Assembly (NCBI GenBank): GCA_040751955.1
Contig: JBFMFY010000009.1
Location: 15,074 to 79,073 of the forward strand
From: SpSt-333 sp040751955
GTDB lineage: Bacteria > Bacteroidota > Ignavibacteria > UBA10030 > UBA8401
Length of the DNA: 64,000 bases
Direction: 5' to 3'
Shown piece after piece: positions 54,227-63,089 of the stretch. The position numbers and the translations under genes are program-made. The notes beneath the pieces were generated by a model that worked only from the letters and a program-made list of their open reading frames with translations, searched no databases and was not told where the DNA came from. The stretch's first letter is position 1; the number at the start of each line of letters is the position of its first letter.

Positions 54227-54343
54227 ATGAAAGTTCGTGCATCAGTAAAGAAGATCTGTGAAAACTGCAAGATCATCCGCCGCAAAGGCAAAGTAATGGT
54301 GATCTGCAAGAAGAATCCAAAACACAAACAACGTCAAGGTTAA
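54227..54343 (+). CDS. rpmJ: 50S ribosomal protein L36 (zinc type)
   Basis: 38 residues, read directly: MKVRASVKKICENCKIIRRK then GKVMVICKKNPKHKQRQG. Three Cys and one His (CxxC, C, H) form the zinc site of the C+ form. AAAGGGA precedes the ATG. Confidence 0.97.
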   Translation: MKVRASVKKICENCKIIRRKGKVMVICKKNPKHKQRQG

Positions 54344-54363
54344 TAGATTAGGAGATACTATCA

Positions 54364-54747
54364 GTGGCTCGTATTGCCGGTGTTGATTTACCAAAAAATA
54401 AACGTTCCGTTGTCGGTCTCACATACATCTACGGTGTGGGACGGAAAACTGCGGAAGATATTCTTGCCAAGGCGGGGATCGATGAGAACAAAAAAGTGGG
54501 GTCGCTGACGGATGACGAGGTCAACAAGATCCGTACGATCCTGCAGACCGAGTACAAGACCGAAGGTGCGCTGCGTGCAGAAACGCAGATGAGCATCAAG
54601 CGGTTGATGGATATCGGGTCGTACCGCGGTTTGCGTCATCGTAAAGGCTTGCCCGTCCGCGGTCAGCGCACGCGGACGAATTCCCGTACGCGCAAAGGGA
54701 AGCGGAAGACAGTGGCAGGAAAGAAGAAAGCAATCGCTAAGAAATAA
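54364..54747 (+). CDS. rpsM: 30S ribosomal protein S13
   Basis: 127 residues, GTG start. RIAGVDLPKNKRSVVGLTYI, YGVGRKTAEDILAKAGID, GSYRGLRHRKGLPVRGQRTR, TNSRTRKGKRKTVAGKKKA. It forms bridge B1 and starts the alpha-operon segment. Confidence 0.97.
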   Translation: MARIAGVDLPKNKRSVVGLTYIYGVGRKTAEDILAKAGIDENKKVGSLTDDEVNKIRTILQTEYKTEGALRAETQMSIKRLMDIGSYRGLRHRKGLPVRGQRTRTNSRTRKGKRKTVAGKKKAIAKK

Positions 54748-54767
54748 TCAGTCTGAAAGGATGAACT

Positions 54768-55175
54768 GTGGCTAAACAACAAGCAGCTCCGACAACGGCA
54801 GCAGCGAAAAAGAAAAAGAAGATTCATGTTGATGTGAACGGCAAAGCGTTTGTCAAAGCGACGTTCAACAACGTGATCGTCACGATCACCGACACGTACG
54901 GCAATACCATTTCATGGTCGTCCGCCGGGAAGAACGGCTTCAAAGGATCCCGCAAGAACACGCCGTTCGCCGCTCAGGTATCCGCCGAAGCAGCGGCAAA
55001 AGAAGCGTACGATCTCGGTCTTCGTAAAGTGGAAGTGTATGTAAAAGGTCCCGGCTCCGGTCGCGAAGCAGCGATCCGTTCGCTGCAGACCGCAGGGCTT
55101 GAAGTTACTATCATCCGAGACATTACGCCGATACCGCACAACGGATGCCGTCCGCCGAAACGACGAAGAGTGTAA
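54768..55175 (+). CDS. rpsK: 30S ribosomal protein S11
   Basis: 135 residues, GTG start. AFVKATFNNVIVTITDTYGN, GFKGSRKNTPFAAQVSAEAA, VKGPGSGREAAIRSLQTAGL, ITPIPHNGCRPPKRRRV. It lines the mRNA exit on the platform. Confidence 0.97.
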   Translation: MAKQQAAPTTAAAKKKKKIHVDVNGKAFVKATFNNVIVTITDTYGNTISWSSAGKNGFKGSRKNTPFAAQVSAEAAAKEAYDLGLRKVEVYVKGPGSGREAAIRSLQTAGLEVTIIRDITPIPHNGCRPPKRRRV

Positions 55176-55203
55176 CATTTTAATTAAAGGAATGTAAAGA
55201 AGA

Positions 55204-55815
55204 ATGGCACGCAATACAGGATCAGTCGTAAAACAATCCCGTAAACTGGGAGTAGCGCTCAGCAATAAAGCGAGCAAATTCATGGAACGCCGCCCCTACG
55301 GTCCGGGTCAACACGGAAAAGGGAAACGGCAGAAAGTGTCCGAATACGGATTGCAGCTGAAAGAGAAGCAGAAGATGAAATATATCTACGGCGTACTCGA
55401 GCGTCAGTTCCGGAACTATTTTGAAAAAGCGACGCACATGAAAGGTAAGACAGGCGATAACCTTGTGAAGCTCCTCGAAGGACGTCTCGACAATGTGATC
55501 TACCGGATGGGGTTTGCACCGACACGCCGTTCTGCACGGCAGCTTGTTTCGCACGGTCATTTTAAAGTGAACACACAGAAAGTGAACATCCCGTCGTTCC
55601 ACATTAAGTCCGGCGATGTCGTAACGGTGCGTGACAAAAGCAAACAACTTGATATCATTCATAACGCAATGAAGCGCGTGAAAGATACTTCGATGTACCC
55701 CTGGGTCAGTTTAGACAAAGCAGCGATGTCCGGTACATTCATCCGCGTTCCGGAACGCGAAGAAGTGCCGCTGCTGGCAAACGAGCAGCTCGTTGTAGAG
55801 TTGTACTCGAAATAA
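55204..55815 (+). CDS. rpsD: 30S ribosomal protein S4
   Basis: 203 residues, zinc-free. RPYGPGQHGKGKRQKVSEYG, LQLKEKQKMKYIYGVLERQF, S4 RNA-binding domain LDNVIYRMGFAPTRRSARQL and VSHGHFKVNTQKVNIPSFHI. A primary 16S binder; represses the alpha operon in E. coli. Confidence 0.97.
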   Translation: MARNTGSVVKQSRKLGVALSNKASKFMERRPYGPGQHGKGKRQKVSEYGLQLKEKQKMKYIYGVLERQFRNYFEKATHMKGKTGDNLVKLLEGRLDNVIYRMGFAPTRRSARQLVSHGHFKVNTQKVNIPSFHIKSGDVVTVRDKSKQLDIIHNAMKRVKDTSMYPWVSLDKAAMSGTFIRVPEREEVPLLANEQLVVELYSK

Positions 55816-55849
55816 TTCATTGAATTTTTCACTTGGTGAGAACCAAACT

Positions 55850-56836
55850 ATGAGCAATACACAATTTCAAATGCCCGAAAGCGTTATCCTCGACGAATCG
55901 GTCGCAACGGCGACCTACGGCAAATTTATCGTCCAACCGTTGGAAAAAGGGTACGGCGTCACGATCGGAAATGCGCTTCGCCGCGTACTTCTCTCGTCGC
56001 TTCCCGGTTTCGCGATCACTGCATTGCGGATCGAAGGAATCGTCCATGAGTTTACGACATTGCCCGGCATCGTTGAAGATGTGTCGGACATGATTCTGAA
56101 CCTGAAGCAGGTGCGCTTGAAAGCAACCAACAAAAAAGTGGGCAAAGTCACCGTGCATCTGAAAGGTCCCGGAAAATTCACCGCCGATGATATACAGAAA
56201 GCAAGCCCTGAGGTCGAGATTCTGAATCCTGAACTGCAGATTGCAACGTTGAATAAGGATGCCGATTTCGAAATTGAATTGCGCATCGGACGCGGCAAAG
56301 GATATGTGACCGCTGAAGAGAACAAGATGCCCGATCAACCGGTCGGGATGATCACGATAGATTCTATCTTCACTCCCATCGTAAATGTGCGCTACAATGT
56401 CGAATCGACCCGTGTCGGACAACAGACCGACTATGAGCGGTTAACACTGGAAGTGGAAACAGATGGCTCCATTCTGCCGAAGGATGCTGTTGCGTACGCA
56501 GGAAGAGTGCTGCGCGACCATATTCAGTTCTTCATCAATTTTGATGCAACGCAAGAAACAGAGAAAGAAGAAACAGAACGCGACGAAGAGATCTCCCGCA
56601 TCCGCAAGATTCTCATTACGCCGGTGGACGAGCTCGAACTTTCAGTCCGTTCGCATAATTGCCTGCGCGCCGCGGATATTAAAACGCTCGGCGACCTTGT
56701 GCGCCGTGACGAATCGGAATTGCTGAAGTTCCGCAACTTCGGACGGAAGTCGCTGGCAGAATTGACGGCGATCGTCGAAGCAAACAATCTCACATTCGGA
56801 ATGGATGTGGACAAATATTTGAAAGACAGCGATTAA
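55850..56836 (+). CDS. rpoA: DNA-directed RNA polymerase subunit alpha
   Basis: 328 residues from ATG 55850; the longer frame from 55820 adds a non-homologous head. N-terminal assembly domain with PLEKGYGVTIGNALRRVLLS and GFAITALRIEGIVHEFTTLP. C-terminal domain LELSVRSHNCLRAADIKTLG DLVRR and KFRNFGRKSLAELTAIVEAN, which binds UP elements and activators. Confidence 0.97.
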   Translation: MSNTQFQMPESVILDESVATATYGKFIVQPLEKGYGVTIGNALRRVLLSSLPGFAITALRIEGIVHEFTTLPGIVEDVSDMILNLKQVRLKATNKKVGKVTVHLKGPGKFTADDIQKASPEVEILNPELQIATLNKDADFEIELRIGRGKGYVTAEENKMPDQPVGMITIDSIFTPIVNVRYNVESTRVGQQTDYERLTLEVETDGSILPKDAVAYAGRVLRDHIQFFINFDATQETEKEETERDEEISRIRKILITPVDELELSVRSHNCLRAADIKTLGDLVRRDESELLKFRNFGRKSLAELTAIVEANNLTFGMDVDKYLKDSD

Positions 56837-56848
56837 AAGGAACGATCA

Positions 56849-57370
56849 ATGATACACGCACGCAAAGGAAGAAAATTAAAACGAACGGCAAGTCACCGCA
56901 AAGCACTCTTGAGCGCTCTTTCGACGTCGCTGCTGCGCCATAAACGAATTAAGACGACGCTGGCAAAAGCGAAAGAGACCCGTATGGTGGTAGAAAAATT
57001 AATCACACGGGCGAAGAATGCTGTTGCGAAAGAAGCGGATGGAGCAGTGAAGAATCTGCATGCACGCCGCGAGATTGCAAAATTCGTTCATGACAAAGAT
57101 GTCGTAAAAACTCTTTTCACCGAGATCGCTCCGAAAGTAGCGGCACGTCCGGGCGGTTACACACGCGTGATTAAACTGGGACAGCGCCTTGGCGACGGAG
57201 CGCAAGTGGCATTGATCGAACTGGTTGACTTCGGTTACCAGGCGGAGGAAGCGGCAACACCGGTGAAGAAGAAGCAGGATCGTCGCGCCCGCATCAATCA
57301 AAAGAAAAAAGCAAAAAAAGAATCTCCTGCAGAAACAAACGCTGGAGACGAAGCGGCAGAACAAAAATAA
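56849..57370 (+). CDS. rplQ: 50S ribosomal protein L17 with C-terminal extension
   Basis: 173 residues against the usual ~120-130. The core is RKGRKLKRTASHRKALLSAL, TTLAKAKETRMVVEKLITRA, GGYTRVIKLGQRLGDGAQVA. The extra tail (about 130-173) is Lys/Glu/Ala-rich and low complexity. Such tails occur in the FCB group. Last gene of the ribosomal supercluster. Confidence 0.96.
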   Translation: MIHARKGRKLKRTASHRKALLSALSTSLLRHKRIKTTLAKAKETRMVVEKLITRAKNAVAKEADGAVKNLHARREIAKFVHDKDVVKTLFTEIAPKVAARPGGYTRVIKLGQRLGDGAQVALIELVDFGYQAEEAATPVKKKQDRRARINQKKKAKKESPAETNAGDEAAEQK

Positions 57371-57378
57371 TGTTTCCC

Positions 57379-57401
57379 GGGGATGGCACACTGCCGTCCC
57401 C
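57379..57401 (+). terminator. terminator of the alpha operon
   Basis: GGGGATGGCA (57379-57388) pairs with TGCCGTCCCC (57392-57401) (one G-T pair), 3-nt loop, followed by CCTCTTGTTCTT. It directly follows rplQ, the expected end of the S10-spc-alpha transcript. Confidence 0.7.
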
Positions 57402-57440
57402 CTCTTGTTCTTGGAATAACTATCTAACGGTTATGTGCGT

Positions 57441-58073
57441 ATGAAAATTTCTATAGTTGATTTCGTCGTTGGCGTAGCAAACCTCAAACAACTTCCCAAA
57501 ACTAATCTCCCTGAAATTATCTTTATAGGACGTTCGAACGTCGGCAAATCTTCGCTGCTGAATAAGTTGTGCAACAGGAAGAATATTGCACGCGTCAGCG
57601 CAACTCCCGGCAAGACACGGGAGTTGAATTATTACCTCATCAATAAAGAATTGTATTTCGTTGATCTTCCCGGGTACGGCTATGCCAAAGTTGCCGAACA
57701 TGTGAAAGCGGGATGGACGCAGTTGATCGAAGAATTTTTTCATACCCGAAAACAAATCGCTCTTGCGATTCAGATCGTCGATGCCCGGTTAGGACCAACC
57801 GAGCTCGACAACACCATGATGGGATGGCTCGACTTCTACAAAGTGCCGTTCCTGCTTGTCCTCACCAAAGCAGACAAGCTGCCGAAGAACAAACTGATTA
57901 CACAGATGAACTCCATCGGCGCTGAACTCGGGAAATACAAATTTCTTTCGGGGATTCAGCCGTTTTCCGCTGTCACCGGTGACGGACGCATTGATCTGTT
58001 GAAAACGATCGAGCGCCATATTGAAGAGAAAGATTCCCGCTCTTCAAAAATTGTCACGTCGGCTGTTGCTTAA
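57441..58073 (+). CDS. engB: ribosome-biogenesis GTPase EngB/YsxC
   Basis: 210 residues from ATG 57441; an in-frame GTG lies 6 nt upstream. G1 IFIGRSNVGKSSLLNKL, G2 SATPGKTRELNYYLIN, G3 VDLPGYGYAKV, G4 LTKADKL, G5 around FSAVTGDG. It assists late 50S assembly, consistent with its place after rplQ. No clear Shine-Dalgarno. Confidence 0.95.
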   Translation: MKISIVDFVVGVANLKQLPKTNLPEIIFIGRSNVGKSSLLNKLCNRKNIARVSATPGKTRELNYYLINKELYFVDLPGYGYAKVAEHVKAGWTQLIEEFFHTRKQIALAIQIVDARLGPTELDNTMMGWLDFYKVPFLLVLTKADKLPKNKLITQMNSIGAELGKYKFLSGIQPFSAVTGDGRIDLLKTIERHIEEKDSRSSKIVTSAVA

Positions 58074-58162
58074 TTGACAAACTAGTCCTAAACTGTACCA
58101 TACAATCAGACCGATCCCCCGTTGTAATTCTACAATCCTTTTTTCCATAAGGAACATTCATC

Positions 58163-59299
58163 ATGAAGAAGAGACTCTTTACCCCCGGACCGACTCCGAT
58201 CCCGGAAACAGTTATGCTGAAGATGGCAGAGCCGATCATTCACCATCGCAATCCGGAGTTCAACGAAATCCTCACTCGCGTCAACAAGAACTTGAAATAC
58301 CTTTTCCAAACCGAGCAACCCGTTCTTACACTCACGTCATCCGGCACTGGCGGCGTTGAATCAACCTTTGTCAGTTTATTCTCACCCGGCGATACGATCA
58401 TCGCAAGCAATGGCGGCAAGTTCGGCGAGCGCTGGGTGAAAATGCCGAAAGCATTCGGCATGAATGCCGTTGAGATCAAAGTAGAATGGGGAAAAGCGCC
58501 GACCGCAGAACAGATTCTTGCAGCATTGAAAGCAAACCCGGCGGCAAAAGCTGTCTATCTTGTACACAGCGAAACATCCACCGGTGCGGCGACCGATGTG
58601 AAAACGTTGGCGAAAGTGATCCGCGAAAATTCGAATGCCCTTGTCTGTGTTGACGGCATCACTGCCGTCGGGGCGCATGAACTCCGTTTCGATGAATGGG
58701 GAATTGACGTCTGCGTAACCGGTTCGCAAAAAGGATTGATGATTCCGCCGGGACTTGCATTTGTTGCATTGAGCCAGCGAGCGATTGCTGCGATGGAAAC
58801 ATCAAAGATGCCCCGCTTCTATTTCGATCTGAAGAAAGCATTAAAGTCATACCAGGACAACGATACGCCCTGGACACCTGCAGTCTCTCTCGTCATCGGT
58901 GTTGATGCAGCGCTGCAAAAAATTGTTGAAGAAGGAATTGAGAACGTGTGGGCACGGCACAAACGTCTCGCAAATGCGATTCGTGCGGGCGTTTCCGCTG
59001 CAGGATTGAAATTGTTCTCCGAGTTTCCGTCGTATGCGGTTACGCCCGTATGGGTTCCGCAGGGAATTGAGTGGAAAAAGTTCAATAAGATTTTAAAAGG
59101 AAAGTACGGCATCACCATCGCTGGCGGACAGGATGATTTTAAAGATAAGATCTTCCGTATTTCACATCTCGGCTATTACGATGAACTCGATATGATCACG
59201 ATGATCGGCGCGCTCGAACTGACACTGAAAGAGTGCGGATACAACTTCGATCTCGGTGCCGGCGTGAAGGGATTGCTTCAGTCGCTCGCAACGAATTAA
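58163..59299 (+). CDS. class V aminotransferase (serine-pyruvate/AGAT family), probable phosphoserine aminotransferase role
   Basis: 378 residues, PLP fold type I. LFTPGPTPIPETVMLKMAEP, LTSSGTGGVESTFVSLFSPG, CVDGITAVGAHEL and the PLP lysine K190 in TGSQKGLMIPPGL identify the alanine-glyoxylate/serine-pyruvate subgroup. serA lies 130 bp downstream. In several lineages an AGAT-type enzyme next to serA replaces classical SerC and transaminates 3-phosphohydroxypyruvate, so that role is inferred. An alternative is serine-glyoxylate transamination. AAGGAA precedes the ATG. Confidence 0.88.
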   Translation: MKKRLFTPGPTPIPETVMLKMAEPIIHHRNPEFNEILTRVNKNLKYLFQTEQPVLTLTSSGTGGVESTFVSLFSPGDTIIASNGGKFGERWVKMPKAFGMNAVEIKVEWGKAPTAEQILAALKANPAAKAVYLVHSETSTGAATDVKTLAKVIRENSNALVCVDGITAVGAHELRFDEWGIDVCVTGSQKGLMIPPGLAFVALSQRAIAAMETSKMPRFYFDLKKALKSYQDNDTPWTPAVSLVIGVDAALQKIVEEGIENVWARHKRLANAIRAGVSAAGLKLFSEFPSYAVTPVWVPQGIEWKKFNKILKGKYGITIAGGQDDFKDKIFRISHLGYYDELDMITMIGALELTLKECGYNFDLGAGVKGLLQSLATN

Positions 59300-59308
59300 T
59301 TGTTTTTG

Positions 59309-59414
59309 AAACCGTTAAAACGGTTTTGATAAAAATAGTACCGACATCAACCCGCGACTTAAGTCGTGGGTTGGAATACTACATTATGTGCACGAAAGTC
59401 GTTTCAACGACTTC
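59309..59414. repeat. three-hairpin REP-like cluster before serA
   Basis: AAACCGTT/AACGGTTT (59309-59316 with 59319-59326); AACCCGCGACTT/AAGTCGTGGGTT (59349-59372, a continuous palindrome with one G-T pair); AAGTCGTT/AACGACTT (59396-59403 with 59406-59413). The second and third share the GTCG core. It is the shape of RAYT-type REP clusters. It fills the gap upstream of serA and ends 16 bp before the start, so it may affect serA translation. Confidence 0.7.
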
Positions 59415-59429
59415 ATATGAGAAAGCGTT

Positions 59430-61013
59430 ATGAAAATCCTCATTACAGATCCAATCGAACAGAGCTGCGTTGACATCCTCACCCGCGAAGGATTTCAGGT
59501 CGATTTGAAACCAGGACTTCCTCCCGATGAGATCAAAAAAGTGATCGGCGAGTATGTTGCAATGGTCGTGCGCAGCGGAACAAAAGTTACCGCCGATATC
59601 ATCGAACATGCAACGAACATGAAAGTGATTGGCAGAGCCGGTGCCGGCGTTGATAACATCGATTCCGCCGCTGCTTCGCGCAAAGGGATCATCGTCATGA
59701 ACACGCCGGGAGGGAATACAATCTCGACCGCTGAACATACATTCTCCATGCTGATGGCACTCTCTCGCAATATTCCCAACGCTGTTGCGAGTATGGTTGC
59801 CGGAAAATGGGATAGGAAGAAGTTCATGGGAACAGAGTTGTTCGGCAAAACGATCGGCATCATCGGACTCGGGAAAATCGGTGCAGAAGTTGCCATCCGT
59901 GCGCAGGCATTCGGCATGACGACGATTGGGTACGATCCGGTTCTCAGTGCCGAAGTCGCATCGAAAATGAATGTTGAACTGGTAACGCTCGATGAGATCT
60001 ACCGGCGTTCGGATTTTATCACAGTCCACACACCGCTGAACAACGACACGCGCGGATTGCTGAACAAAGAGACAATCGCAAAATGCAAAAAAGGGGTTCG
60101 CCTCATCAACTGCGCGCGCGGCGGCATTATCGACGAAACAGCATTACTGGAAGCGCTCGACAGCGGCCATGTTGCCGGCGCTGCGCTTGATGTTTATTCT
60201 GAAGAACCTCCTAAGGACTATACACTGGCAAAACATCCGAAAGTGGTTGCAACGCCTCACCTCGGCGCATCGACCGAAGAAGCACAGGAGAAGGTCGCCA
60301 TCCAGATCGCACACCAAATCGCTGATGCACTGCATGACCGCGGCATTGTCGGTGCGGTGAATGCTTCCGCATTGCAATCAGGCATTCCGATTGAGATCAA
60401 ACCGTTCCTGCTGCTGGCAGAAAAACTTGGCATGCTGCAGGCGCAGGTGATGAACGGAAAATTGAAAGAACTTTCGATCGAACTGCGCGGCGAATTGCTG
60501 CACAAGTATTCGGAATTGCTGAAAGCGGGTGTGCTGCGCGGTTTGCTGTCCAAACTGATTCACGTTAATGAACCGGTAAATTACATTAATGCACCGGTTG
60601 TTGCGCAGTCATTGGGTGTTCGTGTGAGTGAAAAGAAGGAAGCGGAAGCGGAGAACTACGTGAACCTTCTCACCATTGCATACAAAACAGATGTTGAAGA
60701 GCGTTCATTTGCGGGGACAGTTTTCGGCGGAAAATATCTGAAGATTGTCAGACTCGATCGGTATTACCTAGAAGGAACACCCGACGGAACATATCTCTAT
60801 TATACAAACATCGACCGTCCCGGCATGCTGGCAAAGGTTGGTACCATCCTTGCCGAAGCGAATATCAACATTGCGGGTTTGTCACTTGGTCGTACAGGAG
60901 TTGGCGAGCGCGCATTGACAGTAGTGCAGGTGGATAATCCGATTCCCGATTCAGTTTTGCAAAAGGTGCAGTCGATTGAAGGAGTATTTCATGCGAAGGT
61001 GGTTGTGTTGTAG
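59430..61013 (+). CDS. serA: D-3-phosphoglycerate dehydrogenase with ACT domain
   Basis: 527 residues, the long form. The Rossmann motif GIIGLGKIGAEVAIRAQAFG starts near 144. Catalytic Arg in INCARGGIIDE, Glu in SEEPPKDY, His in ATPHLGASTEEAQEKVA. An intervening allosteric substrate-binding domain (about 320-450) and an ACT domain (about 455-527, NIDRPGMLAKVGTILAEANI) suggest serine feedback inhibition. First step of serine synthesis; pairs with the upstream aminotransferase. No SerB phosphatase is seen. Confidence 0.96.
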   Translation: MKILITDPIEQSCVDILTREGFQVDLKPGLPPDEIKKVIGEYVAMVVRSGTKVTADIIEHATNMKVIGRAGAGVDNIDSAAASRKGIIVMNTPGGNTISTAEHTFSMLMALSRNIPNAVASMVAGKWDRKKFMGTELFGKTIGIIGLGKIGAEVAIRAQAFGMTTIGYDPVLSAEVASKMNVELVTLDEIYRRSDFITVHTPLNNDTRGLLNKETIAKCKKGVRLINCARGGIIDETALLEALDSGHVAGAALDVYSEEPPKDYTLAKHPKVVATPHLGASTEEAQEKVAIQIAHQIADALHDRGIVGAVNASALQSGIPIEIKPFLLLAEKLGMLQAQVMNGKLKELSIELRGELLHKYSELLKAGVLRGLLSKLIHVNEPVNYINAPVVAQSLGVRVSEKKEAEAENYVNLLTIAYKTDVEERSFAGTVFGGKYLKIVRLDRYYLEGTPDGTYLYYTNIDRPGMLAKVGTILAEANINIAGLSLGRTGVGERALTVVQVDNPIPDSVLQKVQSIEGVFHAKVVVL

Positions 61014-61034
61014 AAGAAATTTTAATGTGTAGAT

Positions 61035-61065
61035 AAAAAATCCCGTCCGAAGGACGGGATTTTTT
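61035..61065. terminator. bidirectional terminator between serA and the LytTR regulator
   Basis: A 14-bp perfect stem (61035-61048 with 61052-61065), GAA loop, GC core flanked by A6 and T6. It gives a U-tract in both directions, serving serA (plus) and the regulator ending at 61068 (minus). Confidence 0.9.
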
Positions 61066-61067
61066 GT

Positions 61068-61835
61068 TTACAGCGGCTTTCCAATTGCTTTGTTGAAATT
61101 TTCCCGATATCCTCTGCTCATCACTAATTGAGCATTGGTCGTGAGTATCACTTTATATTCACCATTGAACCACGGCTGCAGTTCTTTCAATTTGTCTATA
61201 TTAACAATCGTGCTGCGGTGGATGCGGACGAACTTTTCACAGTTCAACTGCTTTTCGATATTGTTCATCGTTTCGCGCACTAGATGTGCTTCGTTCCCAA
61301 CGTGTAATTTTATATAATTTCCCGCCGCCTCCATCCAGTCGATCTCATCCACTCTTAAGAAGATGATCCTGCCGTTGGTTTTAACTATGATCCGCTCCAG
61401 TGTTTGAGTCTCTTTCTTCAACGAATCGAGCAGCGACCGAATCTGCTGCGACGTTACATCGGAGTTCTGTTCGGACGAGACTATTTCTTTTGCCCGCTCC
61501 ACAGCCTTTTCAAAGCGTTCACGGTCGAACGGTTTCAGCAGATAATCAAGCGCATGAAATTCGAACGCCCGTAATGCGAATTCATCGTACGCAGTGATAA
61601 AAATAATGCCGGGAAGTTTTTCTTTCTTGATCTTTTCGAGCATGTCGAACCCGGTCAACTCAGGCATCTGTATGTCGAGGAAAACGAGGTCTGGTTTTGT
61701 CTTTTTTAGTGATGCGAGCGCTTCGTATCCGTTGGAACAGACATCGACGATCTGCAGATCGGGGAGAGATTTTGCAAAGAGTTGAACTTTTTCGCGGGCG
61801 AGCGGCTCATCGTCCACAATAATCGCACGAATCAT
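61068..61835 (-). CDS. LytTR-family response regulator
   Basis: 255 residues. The receiver domain has acidic pocket VDDE (7-10), phospho-acceptor D54 in VFLDIQMPE, T81 and K101. The LytTR DNA-binding domain covers about 148-255 (RIIVKTNGRIIFLRVDEIDW, MEAAGNYIKLHV, FVRIHRSTIVNIDKLKEL). It lies 37 bp after the LytS-type kinase and is its evident partner. Targets unknown. Confidence 0.95.
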   Translation of the reverse strand: MIRAIIVDDEPLAREKVQLFAKSLPDLQIVDVCSNGYEALASLKKTKPDLVFLDIQMPELTGFDMLEKIKKEKLPGIIFITAYDEFALRAFEFHALDYLLKPFDRERFEKAVERAKEIVSSEQNSDVTSQQIRSLLDSLKKETQTLERIIVKTNGRIIFLRVDEIDWMEAAGNYIKLHVGNEAHLVRETMNNIEKQLNCEKFVRIHRSTIVNIDKLKELQPWFNGEYKVILTTNAQLVMSRGYRENFNKAIGKPL

Positions 61836-61872
61836 AACTAATGGAGTTGTTGAGAGACAGAAGTAACGTTAA

Positions 61873-63024
61873 TTACTCGGTGTTCATACGAAAGGGGATG
61901 CAAAGAGTTACACGTAGCCCCCCTGTTTCGCGATTCGTGAATGTGAATGAGTAATTGTTGCCGTAGAGGATATTGAGCCGTTCGATGGTGTTTTTAATGC
62001 CGTAGCCGTTGGTGAGATGCTGTTCGATAGTTCCTTCAATCCCTTTACCGTCGTCTTCAATCTGTAAATATAATTTCTCCGCGTGTCGCCACGAGGATGC
62101 GACGATGGTTCCATGTTTTGCGTTCGGAGCGATGCCGTGTCTGATAGCATTTTCCAATATCGGCTGAGCCATCATACAAGGGACAAGCGCATCAAGCGTG
62201 TCAGGATGAAAATTTGTTTTCACGGTAAGTCTGCTTCCCATCCGGGTTTTTTCAATCAACAGGTATCGTTCGATGAACGCGATATCATCTTTCAGCGGTA
62301 CTTCCTGCACATTCATTCGCTCGAGTGAAATGCGGAGGAGGTCTCCGAGGTAGGTGAGCATCTTGTCCGCTTCGTCCACACTTTTGTACATGAGTGAAGA
62401 AATTCCGTTGAGTGTGTTGAAAAGAAAGTGAGGTTGGAGTTGCTGATGCAGCGTGCGGATCTGCGACTCTTTCAATTGCACTTCCAGCTGCGACGCGCGC
62501 AACTCGCGTTCGGAATATTTTCGGAAATAGTCGAATGCAAAATGGATGGCGATGATGATGCTGTAGTACAGCAATCGGTACACATGGTTCAGCCGTGTGA
62601 TGGATTGAAAGATGTAATCGAAGAATGAGACATCGGGAAAACGTTCGAAGACACCGATGTACATCCACGGTACCAATGCATGCATCGCATAGACGTATGC
62701 ACTATAGACCGGAATGTGCGTAAATGTAAAAAAGAGTCCCGCCAGTACATGCAATGCGATCGTTTGAACAAAGGAGAGATTCCGGTTTCCGATCTTTTCT
62801 GCCGTCCAGATAATGAATGGCGTCAACAGGAGCCAGAGGTATGCGGCAACCACCCTGTCGATGAAGATATTGACAACCAGCTCGGTGGTGAAGGTGGTCT
62901 CCTCTTTGCTCCACAGCGGTTCGATGTAGATCGTCTGGAGAAAAAATGCAGTCCCCAGAATGGTGAGGAAACCGAAATAGAAAAAGAGTTCGGTTTTATA
63001 TTTTTGAAGGTACTGGAATGTCAT
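61873..63024 (-). CDS. LytS-type sensor histidine kinase
   Basis: 383 residues. The first ~165 hold about five hydrophobic segments (FFYFGFLTILGTAFFL, AYLWLLLTPFIIWTA, TIALHVLAGLFFTFTHI, LLYYSIIIAIHFAF) without a recognisable sensor domain. A coiled segment leads to the His_kinase motif LHQQLQPHFLFNTLNGISSL with H199. The ATPase domain carries N in PILENAIRHGI and the G-box DDGKGI, then NGYGIKNTIERL. Upstream partner of the LytTR regulator. Confidence 0.93.
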   Translation of the reverse strand: MTFQYLQKYKTELFFYFGFLTILGTAFFLQTIYIEPLWSKEETTFTTELVVNIFIDRVVAAYLWLLLTPFIIWTAEKIGNRNLSFVQTIALHVLAGLFFTFTHIPVYSAYVYAMHALVPWMYIGVFERFPDVSFFDYIFQSITRLNHVYRLLYYSIIIAIHFAFDYFRKYSERELRASQLEVQLKESQIRTLHQQLQPHFLFNTLNGISSLMYKSVDEADKMLTYLGDLLRISLERMNVQEVPLKDDIAFIERYLLIEKTRMGSRLTVKTNFHPDTLDALVPCMMAQPILENAIRHGIAPNAKHGTIVASSWRHAEKLYLQIEDDGKGIEGTIEQHLTNGYGIKNTIERLNILYGNNYSFTFTNRETGGLRVTLCIPFRMNTE

Positions 63025-63089
63025 TGTTCCGGTGGTACAAGATGATTGCCAAGAGTGTAAGAAATCATTTCGCGAAACACCAGAACAAA

